A stretch of 64,000 nucleotides of DNA from JAPHTQ01 sp050299175 (GTDB lineage: Bacteria; Pseudomonadota; Gammaproteobacteria; Thiohalomonadales; Thiohalomonadaceae): the NCBI GenBank assembly GCA_050299175.1, contig JBNKVM010000030.1, positions 1 through 64,000 of the forward strand. Direction: 5' to 3'. This document shows positions 32,398-40,559 of this stretch, one piece after another. The notes under the pieces are model-generated. The model was not told the origin of the DNA and did not search any database. It was given only the letters and a program-made list of their open reading frames with translations. How positions within the stretch are numbered: position 1 is the stretch's first letter; each line of letters opens with the position of its first letter. Made by a program: the position numbers and the translations under genes.

Positions 32398-33330
32398 TCA
32401 GAATTCTGAACCGAACTCCTGTTTATACTTCGCCTTGAACTCATCCAGCGTAAAACTGTGGTTCTGGGTCCCCGCGTGGGCGATCTTGATCGCGCCAAGC
32501 AATGAAGCGATACGTCCGGTGGTTTCCCAATCCAGCTTGTTCATCAAACCGTAAAGCAGTCCGGCACGGTAGGCATCACCGCAACCTGTCGGGTCGGCAA
32601 CCTGCTCAGGTTTTGCGGTCGGAATATCGAGCTGTTTACCGTCGGTATAGATGGTGGAACCTTTCGCGCCACGGGTCACGATCAGTGCCTCGACCATGCC
32701 TGCGATCTCTTCTGCCGATTTACCAGTGCGCTGTGCCAACATCTCGGATTCATAGTCATTCACTGCCACCCAGGTAGCCTGCTCGATAAAGCGCAGCAGA
32801 TCGTCGCCATCGAACATGGGCAGGCCCTGGCCCGGATCGAAGATGAAGGGAATCCCCGCTTCAACAAACTGAGTGGCGTGTTCGATCATGCCGTCGCGGC
32901 CATCGGGTGCGACGATACCCACGGTAACGCCTTTGGCATCGCTGATTTTGTTTTCGTGCGCAAGACTCATTGCGCCGGGGTGGAAGGCGGTGATCTGGTT
33001 GTCGTCCTGATCGGTGGTGATGAACGCCTGTGCGGTATAGGTATCGTCGATCACACGAATGTGTTGCATGTCGATGTCGCACTTTTTCAACCACTCGGCA
33101 TAGGGCGCGAAGTCCTGACCCACGGTGGCCATGATCTTCGGCTCGCCGCCGAGCAGCTTCAGGTTATAACCGATGTTGCCGGCACAACCGCCGGTCTCGC
33201 GGCGCATTTCCGGCACCAGGAAGGAGACATTCAGCATGTGCACCTTGTCGGGCAGGATGTGGTTTTTGAAGTGATCGTTAAACACCATGATGGTGTCGTA
33301 GGCGATGGAACCGCAAATCAAAGCAGTCAA
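32398..33330 (-). CDS. PfkB-family kinase, adenosine kinase-like
   Basis: The 310-residue ribokinase-fold sugar/nucleoside kinase shows the family signatures: GGCAGNIGYNLKLLGGEP near residues 47-64 (substrate and lid region), VNDYESEMLAQRTGK near 188, and the ATP/anion-hole motif DPTGCGDAYRAGLLYG near 250-265 with catalytic Asp in GCGD. Close relatives in sulfur-oxidising and ammonia-oxidising proteobacteria are annotated as adenosine kinase or generic carbohydrate kinase. Its exact substrate is open. A MITE-like repeat fills the space just upstream (33352-33495). Confidence 0.88.
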   Translation of the reverse strand: MTALICGSIAYDTIMVFNDHFKNHILPDKVHMLNVSFLVPEMRRETGGCAGNIGYNLKLLGGEPKIMATVGQDFAPYAEWLKKCDIDMQHIRVIDDTYTAQAFITTDQDDNQITAFHPGAMSLAHENKISDAKGVTVGIVAPDGRDGMIEHATQFVEAGIPFIFDPGQGLPMFDGDDLLRFIEQATWVAVNDYESEMLAQRTGKSAEEIAGMVEALIVTRGAKGSTIYTDGKQLDIPTAKPEQVADPTGCGDAYRAGLLYGLMNKLDWETTGRIASLLGAIKIAHAGTQNHSFTLDEFKAKYKQEFGSEF

Positions 33331-33351
33331 TGTTTTCTCCTTATCTTTTTC

Positions 33352-33495
33352 GAAGCGGCCTCAAAATTATCTTCGCACCCTGATCCTGTGTTGCAAAACC
33401 TGTTCCGGTACTCATTTACTACCGGTAAACTGCGTTCCTCACAGGCTTTGCGCCTTGTCTCAGGGCACGAATCTCAATTTTGAGAAACCACTTCG
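33352..33495 (-). repeat. MITE-like dispersed repeat, copy 2
   Basis: About 144 bp bounded by imperfect terminal inverted repeats: gaagcggcctcaaaatt at the left and, reverse-complemented from the right, gaagtggtttctcaaaatt. In reverse complement it aligns along its whole length with 50769-50907. Shared blocks include gacaaggcgcaaag, gtttaccg-tagtaaa, gag-accgga, tttgcaac-caggatcagggt and aatttt-aga. It has no coding capacity and ends 2 bases from the dgkA stop. Confidence 0.82.
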
Positions 33496-33497
33496 GT

Positions 33498-33881
33498 TTA
33501 TCCAGCGAGACGGCTGTAGAGGATGAAACCCCAAATTACCGCAACGTTTATGAGTGTCAGCATCACCGCAGCCGAACCGATATCTTTGGCTCGCCCGGAT
33601 AATTCATGATGTTCGATGCTCACCCGATCAACAATCGCTTCAATCGCCGAGTTAATCAGTTCAACGATCAAAACCAGTAACAGGCAGCCAATTAACATGG
33701 CGTACTCTCTCGGACTACGGCCCAGCACAAATGCCAGAGGTAACATAATCACTACCGCGATTAACTCGAGGCGAAACGCCTCTTCGTAGGTGATCGCGGC
33801 CTTCAGCCCTTTGAGTGAATAACCGAAGGCATCGAAGATGTGCTTGATGCCACGGGTGTCGGGTTTATTAATCTCCGCCAT
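33498..33881 (-). CDS. dgkA: Diacylglycerol kinase
   Basis: The prokaryotic DgkA phosphorylates diacylglycerol to phosphatidate in the inner membrane. It has 127 residues from the ATG at 33881, which shares a base with the gcvPB stop (TAATG); a longer upstream start is less likely. Three membrane helices and the family motif are present: GLKAAITYEEAFRLE with the conserved acidic residue, then VELINSAIEAIVDRVS (the ExxNTAIE-type active-site motif) and RAKDIGSAAVMLTL. It is the last gene of the gcv operon by position. Confidence 0.95.
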   Translation of the reverse strand: MAEINKPDTRGIKHIFDAFGYSLKGLKAAITYEEAFRLELIAVVIMLPLAFVLGRSPREYAMLIGCLLLVLIVELINSAIEAIVDRVSIEHHELSGRAKDIGSAAVMLTLINVAVIWGFILYSRLAG

Positions 33882-35335
33882 TATTCCGCCTTTTCTCTCC
33901 AAATCAGGTCGAGTTCCCGTGCCGCCTTCACATCGTCCAGTCGTTTCACCGGCAGCGTATGTGGCGCACCCTTGACCACTTCCGGGTTCTGCTCCGCCTC
34001 TTCGCGAATGGCGATCATGGCGTTAACAAAATGGTCTAGCGTTTCGCGATCTTCCGTCTCAGTCGGTTCGATGAGGAAACACTCCGGCACCAGCAACGGG
34101 AAGTAAGTGGTCGGTGCGTGCATGCCATGATCCAGCAGACGCTTGGCGAAGTCCATCGCACTGGTGCCGTAGGCCTTGGCCTCTTTACGCAGGGTAAGGA
34201 TAAATTCGTGGGTGGCGCGACGTTCAGGGAAGGCCACCTCGAAGTTGGCCTTCTTCAGCTCGGCCAACATGTAGTTGGCATTCAGGGTGGCGAACTCGGC
34301 AACCCGTTCCATCCCTTCCGCACCGAGCATGCGTGCATAGATATAGGCACGTAACAAAATGCCTGCATTGCCTGCATGGGCCGAGAGGCGACCAATGGAT
34401 TGCGGCAGGTCGGCCTCTTCCAGCCAGCGGTATTCACCATTCTCTTCACCGACGACCGGCAACGGCAGGAACGGAAGCAACCGCTCACCCACGACCACCG
34501 GACCGGCACCCGGACCACCACCGCCGTGCGGGGTGGAGAAGGTTTTGTGCAGGTTGAGGTGCACCACGTCGAAGCCCATGTCACCCGGTTTGACCTTACC
34601 GAGGATCGCGTTGAGGTTGGCGCCGTCGTAGTAGAGCAGGCCGCCCGCCTTGTGCACGATTTCGGCGATCTCTTTAATGCGTCGTTCGAACACGCCGAGG
34701 GTGGACGGATTGGTGAGCATGATACCCGCGGTCTGTGGCCCAACCGCCGCCTTGAGTTGCTCCAGATCCACATCGCCGTTTTCGTCGGTGGGGATCTCTT
34801 TGACCTTGTAGCCACACATCACTGCAGTGGCCGGGTTAGTACCGTGTGCTGCATCGGGCACCAGAATCTCACTACGCCCTTCGTCATTACGTGCATCGTG
34901 ATAGGCACGGATCATCGCCACCCCGGCGAACTCACCCTGCGCACCGGCCATCGGTGTCAGCGAGCAACCCTTCATCCCGGTGACTTCTTTCAGGATTTCC
35001 TGCAGGTCATAAAGGCAGGCGAGAAAACCCTGACCATGGGTCGCCGTCGGCGCCTTGGGATGACGACCGAGGAAACCGGGCAACATCGCCAACGCATTCG
35101 AACCACGCGGGTTGTATTTCATGGTGCAGGAACCGAGTGGATAGAAGTGGGTATCGATGGAGAAGTTCTTCTGCGACAGGCGAGTGTAATGACGTACCAC
35201 CTGCATCTCCGATACCTCGGGCAGGCCAGTCGCCGATTTGCGACGGAACTGTGCCGGGATATCGGAAACATCCGCAGCAACAGGAGACTGTGCCTTGTTG
35301 AGGCGGCCCGGTTTGGATTGTTCAAAGATCAACAT
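33881..35335 (-). CDS. gcvPB: Glycine dehydrogenase (decarboxylating), subunit 2
   Basis: This is the P-protein catalytic half of the glycine cleavage system; it decarboxylates glycine and loads aminomethyl onto lipoyl-GcvH. The 484 residues are typical of the split form. The PLP lysine is in HLNLHKTFSTPHGGGGPG near residue 268, and the region GTNPATAVMCGYKV is conserved. The start MLIFEQSKPGR is standard for subunit 2. It is separated from its partner gcvPA by a metallo-beta-lactamase-fold gene, and it overlaps dgkA by one base. Confidence 0.97.
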   Translation of the reverse strand: MLIFEQSKPGRLNKAQSPVAADVSDIPAQFRRKSATGLPEVSEMQVVRHYTRLSQKNFSIDTHFYPLGSCTMKYNPRGSNALAMLPGFLGRHPKAPTATHGQGFLACLYDLQEILKEVTGMKGCSLTPMAGAQGEFAGVAMIRAYHDARNDEGRSEILVPDAAHGTNPATAVMCGYKVKEIPTDENGDVDLEQLKAAVGPQTAGIMLTNPSTLGVFERRIKEIAEIVHKAGGLLYYDGANLNAILGKVKPGDMGFDVVHLNLHKTFSTPHGGGGPGAGPVVVGERLLPFLPLPVVGEENGEYRWLEEADLPQSIGRLSAHAGNAGILLRAYIYARMLGAEGMERVAEFATLNANYMLAELKKANFEVAFPERRATHEFILTLRKEAKAYGTSAMDFAKRLLDHGMHAPTTYFPLLVPECFLIEPTETEDRETLDHFVNAMIAIREEAEQNPEVVKGAPHTLPVKRLDDVKAARELDLIWREKAE

Positions 35336-35398
35336 CGATTCATGATCCTGGTTAGTTTTAATAAGTTAATCGTCAAGCACAGCCATTTTGAGGAGCTT

Positions 35399-36346
35399 CT
35401 AAAAGAGTGACGCTTCTACCTGTAGATAGACATGCGACACCGATTCACCCAGGCGGTCATAGAGACCCGGGTACTCATCCTCAAAGCGCTTCATCTGCTC
35501 TTTCACTGTGGGCGCTATTTCGTAATCCATTTTGCCTTCGTCGTAACCCTCGGCAACGAGACTCCAGAGAGTATCGAAGTAATCGCGCAGACTGGTGACC
35601 GCCGCCACATCGGCGACTGGACCATGGCCTGGCACAACGACTTCTGGCTCCAGTTGTTCCAGTTCACCGAGAAACGCGATCCACTGTTTGACGTTGGCAT
35701 CGAAGGTTGCTGGCGGGCGTTTGGTGTACATGGTGTCGCCGGTCAGCAAAACTTTTTTTTGTGGCAGCCAGAAAACAATATCGCCCGGTGAGTGGCTGTT
35801 ACCGGAAAAGAGGATCTGCACCTCAACTCCGCCGAACTCGCGAGTCATGGCTTTAACCACTGCATCTTTCGCCGGAACCGGAGTGAAGTTGCCGGTGGCG
35901 CCGCCGCTCATATTGTTAAAACGGTCGACCCACTCAAAACCATTTTTATTCATCAGGTCGATGGCTACATCGGAGGCGATCATCTCCTGCGGTTTTTCCG
36001 CTTTAAACGCACCGTTGCCGAGCCAGTGGTCGCCATGGGAGTGAGAGTTAATCACCCACTTGATCGGCGCCTTGCTCACGCTGCGGATGGTTTTCAGCAG
36101 CGCCTTACCGATGGTCTCGGAAGAACCGGTATCGAACACCAGCAGACCTTCGTCGGTGACGACAAAGGCGCTGTTGGAATTCCAGCCCAGATTTTCCTCA
36201 CTGGGAAAATCCTTGGCGGGCGAGACGATGGCGTAAACGTCATCGGCGATCTTCTCCGCCTTCATCGGGTAATCACCCACCTGCGCCGCCGCAGAGACAA
36301 CGCCGGTAAAGCAGAACAGCAACAACAGACCTGTTAGCCTTTTCAT
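35399..36346 (-). CDS. Exported metallo-beta-lactamase-fold hydrolase
   Basis: The 315-residue protein starts at 36346, where a strong ribosome site (AGGAGGAG) precedes the ATG and a signal peptide begins (RLTGLLLLFCFTGVVSAAA). The zinc-binding signature is NSHSHGDHWLGN (HxHxDH, about 110-121), with further His at GNSHSPGDIVFW (about 190) and VVPGHGPV (about 246). The layout resembles quinoprotein-relay or SoxH-like MBL proteins and B-type beta-lactamases. The substrate is unknown. Its position inside the glycine-cleavage operon, between gcvPA and gcvPB, is unusual. Confidence 0.85.
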   Translation of the reverse strand: MKRLTGLLLLFCFTGVVSAAAQVGDYPMKAEKIADDVYAIVSPAKDFPSEENLGWNSNSAFVVTDEGLLVFDTGSSETIGKALLKTIRSVSKAPIKWVINSHSHGDHWLGNGAFKAEKPQEMIASDVAIDLMNKNGFEWVDRFNNMSGGATGNFTPVPAKDAVVKAMTREFGGVEVQILFSGNSHSPGDIVFWLPQKKVLLTGDTMYTKRPPATFDANVKQWIAFLGELEQLEPEVVVPGHGPVADVAAVTSLRDYFDTLWSLVAEGYDEGKMDYEIAPTVKEQMKRFEDEYPGLYDRLGESVSHVYLQVEASLF

Positions 36347-36404
36347 CACACTCCTCCTTACAGCAACGTTGTTATTGGGTTTTGCTGCATCTCGGTTTGT
36401 CGCG

Positions 36405-37766
36405 CTAGCGGCTGAGAACCTCCGCCAGTTGCGCTGCATAGGTGTCGATGTCGTCTTCGCTGCGCGTTTCGGTGGCGCAGACCAGCACGCAGTTTTCCAG
36501 TTCCGGATAGTCGCGCACCAGCGCGTAACCACCGAGCAGCTCCTGTTCCGCCAGCGTATTCAATGCCGCATCGGCATCGGTGGGCAGGCGCAGTACCGCT
36601 TCGTGGAAGACTGGACGATTAAAGACCTGCTCCACGCCGTCGATGGCGGTTAGTTTTTCCACCAGCTTGCGGGTATTGGCGTGACAGGCAGTGGCGACGC
36701 GCTCCAGTCCTCCTGCGCCAACGGTCGCCATGTAGACCGTCGCAGCGGTCGCCATCAGGCCCTGATTGGAACAGATGTTGGAGGTCGCCTTGGCGCGGCG
36801 GATGTGCTGCTCACGCGCCTGCAGGGTAAGGGTAAATCCGGGCTTGCCGTCGAGGTCCACGGTACGCCCGACGATACGCCCCGGCATCTGCCGGACGTGT
36901 TGCTGCTTACAGGCCATGAAGCCGAAGTAGGGACCACCGGAGGAGAGCGGCGAGCCGAGCGGCTGGCCATCACCACAGGCGATATCGGCACCGTTTTCAC
37001 CCCACTCACCGGGAGGCGTCAGTAGTGCCATCGCGGTCGGGTTAACCAGACCGATCGCCAGCATGTTGTTGGCGTGGGCCCAGTCGGTCAGCGCATCGAC
37101 ATCTTCCAGCACACCAAAGAAGTTGGGTTGCGGAATCACCAGCGCGGCGAAGTCTTCGCCCTCGTAGTGCTTCAGTGATCCGACCAGGGTATTACCGCCT
37201 TCGGTACAATAAGGTAGTTCCACCAGTTCAATACCCTGATTGTGCACGATAGCACGCACCACCTTACGATAGATCGGGTTAACCGTGGCGGGCATCAGGA
37301 TACGCTTCGACTTTGATTTGCGATTGGCGCGCACCGCCATCAACACCGCTTCGGCAAGACCTGAGGCGCCGTCATAGAGTGAGGCATTGGCGACTTCCAG
37401 ACCGGTCAGTCCGGCGATCATGCTCTGGAACTCGTAGATCACCTGCAAGGTGCCCTGACTCGCTTCAGCCTGATAGGGCGTATAAGCGCTGTAGAATTCG
37501 CCACGGGTCGCGATCTCCCATACCGCCGCCGGGATGTGGTGCTCATAAGCACCAGCACCGATGAAACAGAGCGGCTGACCATCGGCTGCGGCACGCTGCT
37601 GCATCAGGCGGCCGACCGCCGCTTCGTTGAGCGCGGGCGGCACCGACTGCAAACCTTTGGCACGGAGTGCTGCAGGGATCTCGTCGAACAGCGACTCGAT
37701 GCTGTCGGCACCGATAGACGCCAGCATCGCCTTGATATCGTCTTCGGTATGGGGAATGAATGGCAT
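36405..37766 (-). CDS. gcvPA: Glycine dehydrogenase (decarboxylating), subunit 1
   Basis: This is the other half of the heterodimeric-type P-protein. It has 453 residues from the ATG at 37766, giving the standard start MPFIPHTEDDIKAML. Conserved blocks include FIGAGAYEHHIPAAVWEIA, GEFYSAYTPYQAEASQGTLQ and NASLYDGASGLAEAVLMA. It lacks the PLP lysine, which lies in subunit 2, as normal. It follows gcvH by 10 bp. Confidence 0.96.
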   Translation of the reverse strand: MPFIPHTEDDIKAMLASIGADSIESLFDEIPAALRAKGLQSVPPALNEAAVGRLMQQRAAADGQPLCFIGAGAYEHHIPAAVWEIATRGEFYSAYTPYQAEASQGTLQVIYEFQSMIAGLTGLEVANASLYDGASGLAEAVLMAVRANRKSKSKRILMPATVNPIYRKVVRAIVHNQGIELVELPYCTEGGNTLVGSLKHYEGEDFAALVIPQPNFFGVLEDVDALTDWAHANNMLAIGLVNPTAMALLTPPGEWGENGADIACGDGQPLGSPLSSGGPYFGFMACKQQHVRQMPGRIVGRTVDLDGKPGFTLTLQAREQHIRRAKATSNICSNQGLMATAATVYMATVGAGGLERVATACHANTRKLVEKLTAIDGVEQVFNRPVFHEAVLRLPTDADAALNTLAEQELLGGYALVRDYPELENCVLVCATETRSEDDIDTYAAQLAEVLSR

Positions 37767-37776
37767 AGTCTCTAAC

Positions 37777-38169
37777 TCAGTGCTCTTCGGCGGCAACGGC
37801 CTGGTAAGCATCGGCGTCCATCAAACCGTCGATCTCGCTATCGTCAGCAGGCTTCATCTTGAATAGCCAGCCATCACCGTAGGGATCCTTGTTGACGATC
37901 TCGGGGCTGTCTTCCAACGCACTGTTTGCTTCGGTCACGTCACCGGCGATGGGCGCATAAACGTCGGAAGCCGCCTTCACCGATTCGACCACGGCGCAAT
38001 CCTCTTCGGCGGCCAGGGCACGACCTGCTTCAGGCAGCTCAACAAAAACCATATCGCCAAGTAGTTCCTGAGCGTGGTCGGTGATACCGATGGTGACAGT
38101 ACCGTCCGCTTCGCGACGGACCCATTCGTGGGATTTGGTGTACTTCAATTCTGCTGGAACGTTGCTCAT
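37777..38169 (-). CDS. gcvH: Glycine cleavage system H protein
   Basis: This lipoyl carrier shuttles the aminomethyl intermediate between the P, T and L proteins. It has 130 residues, with start at 38169 (MSNVPAELKYTKSHEWV) preceded by an AGGAGAAA-type ribosome site. The lipoylated Lys65 is in VVESVKAASDVYAP. The C-terminal helix is normal (YGDGWLFKMKP). It is a substrate for the LipB (11162) and LipA (39345) products. Confidence 0.97.
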   Translation of the reverse strand: MSNVPAELKYTKSHEWVRREADGTVTIGITDHAQELLGDMVFVELPEAGRALAAEEDCAVVESVKAASDVYAPIAGDVTEANSALEDSPEIVNKDPYGDGWLFKMKPADDSEIDGLMDADAYQAVAAEEH

Positions 38170-38230
38170 AACTTTTTCTCCTGGTGAGTAAATTTTTCGA
38201 CCACGGGCGCAAGGCCCGTGATGCAGTGCT

Positions 38231-39340
38231 CTATTCAATTACCGCCTTGCCTTCGCGCACGAAGGGCGGCTTGACGATATGTGCTTTCAATACCTTGTTG
38301 CGGATCTCGACACCCACATCGGCACTGTCACCGACTGGTACCCGCGCCAGGGCGATTGCCTTGCCCAGGGTCGGGGAGAAGCTGCCGCTGGTGGTCTCGC
38401 CATCGCCAAGACCTTCCAGCACCACCTTCTGGTGCGAACGCAATACACCCTTATCATCCAGCACCAGCCCGACCAACTGTTGTGCCGGGCCGCTGCTGCG
38501 CTCTGCCTCGATCACATCGCGGCCGATGAAGTTGCGGTCCCGTGGCTCCCAACCGATGGTCCAACCAAGGCCGGAGGTCAGTGGCGAGGTATCCTCATTC
38601 ATATCCTGACCGTAGAGGTTCATCCCCGCCTCCAGGCGCAGGGTATCGCGCGCACCAAGACCGCAGGGCACGACACCCGCGTCCAGCAACGAATGCCACA
38701 TATCCTCGGCGTCTTCCGCAGGGACCATGATCTCATAACCATCCTCGCCCGTGTATCCAGTGCGGGCAACAAACAGGTTGCCAGTCTCGGCCGCGGCAAA
38801 GCGCCCCAATGCGGAAACATCGGCAGCACGATCACCGAGTACCTTATGCACCGCGTCGCGTGCTGTCGGCCCCTGTACCGCGATCATCGCCAGATCGTCG
38901 CGCACCTCTACCTCGACATCAAAAGATGGCGCATGGCGCTGCATCCAGGCGATATCCTTGTCACGGGTCCCGGCATTGACCACCACCCGATACCAGACGT
39001 TACTCATGTGGTAGATGATCAGGTCGTCGATCACCCCGCCACGCGGATTGAGCATGCAACTGTAGAGCGCCTTACCCGGCTGACCATCGAGCTTAGCCAC
39101 ATCGTTAGCCATCAGGTAGCGGAGAAAATCACGGGTCTTGGCACCGCTCAGATCGACCACGCACATGTGCGAGACATCGAACATCCCGGCGGCACGGCGT
39201 ACCTGATGGTGTTCTTCAATCTGCGAGCCGTAGTGGATCGGCATCTCCCAACCGGCGAAATCGACGATCTTGGCGCCGTGGGCGACGTGGGCATCATACA
39301 GGGGGGTTTTCTTTCCCAACTTGCTCTCTCCTGATATCAA
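38231..39340 (-). CDS. gcvT: Aminomethyltransferase (glycine cleavage T protein)
   Basis: The T protein transfers the methylene group from aminomethyl-GcvH to tetrahydrofolate and frees ammonia. It has 369 residues. Family motifs include KTPLYDAHVAHGAKIVDFAG at the N-terminus, MFDVSHMCVVDLSG, and GLGARDTLRLEAGMNLYGQD with the folate-site Asp/Arg region; the C-terminus has KPPFVREGKAV. It lies 4 bp after lipA and 61 bp before gcvH, so it is co-transcribed. Confidence 0.97.
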   Translation of the reverse strand: MISGESKLGKKTPLYDAHVAHGAKIVDFAGWEMPIHYGSQIEEHHQVRRAAGMFDVSHMCVVDLSGAKTRDFLRYLMANDVAKLDGQPGKALYSCMLNPRGGVIDDLIIYHMSNVWYRVVVNAGTRDKDIAWMQRHAPSFDVEVEVRDDLAMIAVQGPTARDAVHKVLGDRAADVSALGRFAAAETGNLFVARTGYTGEDGYEIMVPAEDAEDMWHSLLDAGVVPCGLGARDTLRLEAGMNLYGQDMNEDTSPLTSGLGWTIGWEPRDRNFIGRDVIEAERSSGPAQQLVGLVLDDKGVLRSHQKVVLEGLGDGETTSGSFSPTLGKAIALARVPVGDSADVGVEIRNKVLKAHIVKPPFVREGKAVIE

Positions 39341-39344
39341 AAGA

Positions 39345-40241
39345 TTATTCTTCGGCGTGGTAGGAACTACGCACCATCGGCCCGGCCATCACCCAGGCAA
39401 AGCCCAGCTCACGGGCCACCTGCTCATATTCGGCAAATCCCGCTGGCGAGACATACTCCTGCACCGGCAGGTGGTAACGGCTGGGACGCAGGTACTGGCC
39501 AAGGACCAGTCGCTCGGTGCCAACCTCACGCAGATCGCGCATCACCGCCACCACTTCATCGAAACTCTCGCCTAACCCCAGCATCAGCGCCGACTTGGCC
39601 TGCATATTCGTCTCGGTCGCGGCCAGTTCCAGTAGACGCAGGGAGCGTTCATATTTGGCCCCCTTACGCACGCTCTTATAGAGCGATGGCACAGTCTCCA
39701 CGTTGTGGCCGAAGACCAGCTGGCCGTCGCTCCCAATCGCCTCACGCAGGGCGGCAATCGCCTGCTCCTGGCAGTTGCGGAAATCGGGGGTCAGCACTTC
39801 CAAACCGAGATTGGGTAACCGCTCACGCAGACCACGCAGGGTGGCGGCAAAGATCCCGGCACCGCCGTCGGGCAGTTCATCGCGATTAACCGAGGTCAAC
39901 ACCACGTAGTCGAGACCCATCTGTGCGATCGCCTCAACCACACGACGTGGCTCGTCCTCATCCAACGACGCCGGTTGGCCAGTCTTCACTGCACAAAAAC
40001 CGCAAGCACGGGTGCAGGTGTCGCCCAGCAGCATGAAAGTGGCGGTACCACGGCCCCAGCACTCGCCTCGATTAGGACAACGTGCCTCCTCACAAACGGT
40101 GGTCAGGCGATTGCCATGCACCACCTCGGCCGTGGCGTTGAAGCCGTCGCCACCCAGCGGTTGGCGGATCCACGACGGCATGCGCGTCGCGTTGGGCCGC
40201 GCCGAGTAGTCGAAGACCGGGATGTCGATTGCTTTCGCCAT
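39345..40241 (-). CDS. lipA: Lipoyl synthase
   Basis: This radical-SAM enzyme inserts two sulfurs into octanoyl-lysine. It has 298 residues and two [4Fe-4S] sites. The auxiliary cluster is CxxxxCxxxxxC at Cys50, 55 and 61 (TTVCEEARCPNRGEC), and the SAM cluster is CxxxCxxC at Cys76, 80 and 83 (DTCTRACGFC). The C-terminal RSSYHAEE supplies the conserved Arg-Ser-Ser. It is the first gene behind a glycine riboswitch, so lipoate synthesis is wired to glycine level together with the cleavage system. Confidence 0.97.
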   Translation of the reverse strand: MAKAIDIPVFDYSARPNATRMPSWIRQPLGGDGFNATAEVVHGNRLTTVCEEARCPNRGECWGRGTATFMLLGDTCTRACGFCAVKTGQPASLDEDEPRRVVEAIAQMGLDYVVLTSVNRDELPDGGAGIFAATLRGLRERLPNLGLEVLTPDFRNCQEQAIAALREAIGSDGQLVFGHNVETVPSLYKSVRKGAKYERSLRLLELAATETNMQAKSALMLGLGESFDEVVAVMRDLREVGTERLVLGQYLRPSRYHLPVQEYVSPAGFAEYEQVARELGFAWVMAGPMVRSSYHAEE

Positions 40242-40254
40242 GCTTTACTCCGCC

Positions 40255-40301
40255 AAAAAGAAAAAGGGGCGACGAAAAGCCATTAGACCTTTCGTCGCCC
40301 C
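40255..40301 (-). terminator. Intrinsic terminator of the glycine riboswitch
   Basis: A perfect 12-bp stem (ggggcgacgaaa, 40266-40277, with tttcgtcgcccc, 40290-40301) is followed on the minus strand by TTTTTCTTTTT (40265-40255). It lies between the second aptamer and lipA. The 3' strand of the aptamer runs into the stem (agaggggcgacg), so ligand binding can compete with hairpin formation and permit read-through. Confidence 0.9.
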
Positions 40302-40462
40302 TCTGTCCTGGCACCTGAGAGCTTAGCCCCTTCGGTGGGTCGCGATACGACCTCTCTCCAGAGTCAACCGGTTGTAGTGGTCCTTTTGCCTGAGCGTTTC
40401 CGGGCGGGTTGCGCCTTCGGCGGCGGCTTCCACACCGTGGTGCCGCTCTCTCCCACTACTGC
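40302..40462 (-). promoter_or_regulatory. Tandem glycine riboswitch (two aptamers)
   Basis: On the minus strand, aptamer 1 begins gggagag and contains cgccgaaggcgcaa and cgctcaggcaaaaggacc. Aptamer 2 begins ctctggagagagg and contains caccgaaggggctaag and ctctcaggtgccaggacagag. These are the conserved glycine-aptamer cores (gccgaagg; tcaggcaaaagga and tcaggtgccaggaca), with the short linker typical of the cooperative tandem form. It sits 60 bp upstream of lipA and should switch the lipA-gcvTH-gcvPA-MBL-gcvPB operon on when glycine is high. Confidence 0.95.
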
Positions 40463-40514
40463 CTTGGTCGAGGGTGAACTATACCTCCTGACCGTGGCCT
40501 TGTCACCGCTCTTT

Positions 40515-40559
40515 AAGCTATCTCAAAACCGCAGGCTACCAGAGCATATTGAGATGGCT
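40515..40559. repeat. Possible minimal copy of the MITE-like repeat
   Basis: The 45-bp stretch begins aagctatctcaaaa, identical over 14 bases to the left end of copy 1 at 50769. It ends attgagatggctc, an imperfect inverted copy of the same end. The internal region of the full repeat is missing. It touches the stop of the PilZ-GGDEF-EAL gene, much as copy 2 touches the dgkA stop. Confidence 0.45.

Noticed and set aside
34376..35410. A 344-codon open frame on the plus strand
   Set aside because: Antisense to gcvPB, which is intact and clearly coding; no motif in the antisense reading.
38279..39334. A 351-codon open frame on the plus strand
   Set aside because: It is fully antisense to gcvT, whose protein is complete and recognisable; the antisense translation is Gly/His/Ile-rich without any domain. 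GC-rich codon structure leaves long antisense frames open.
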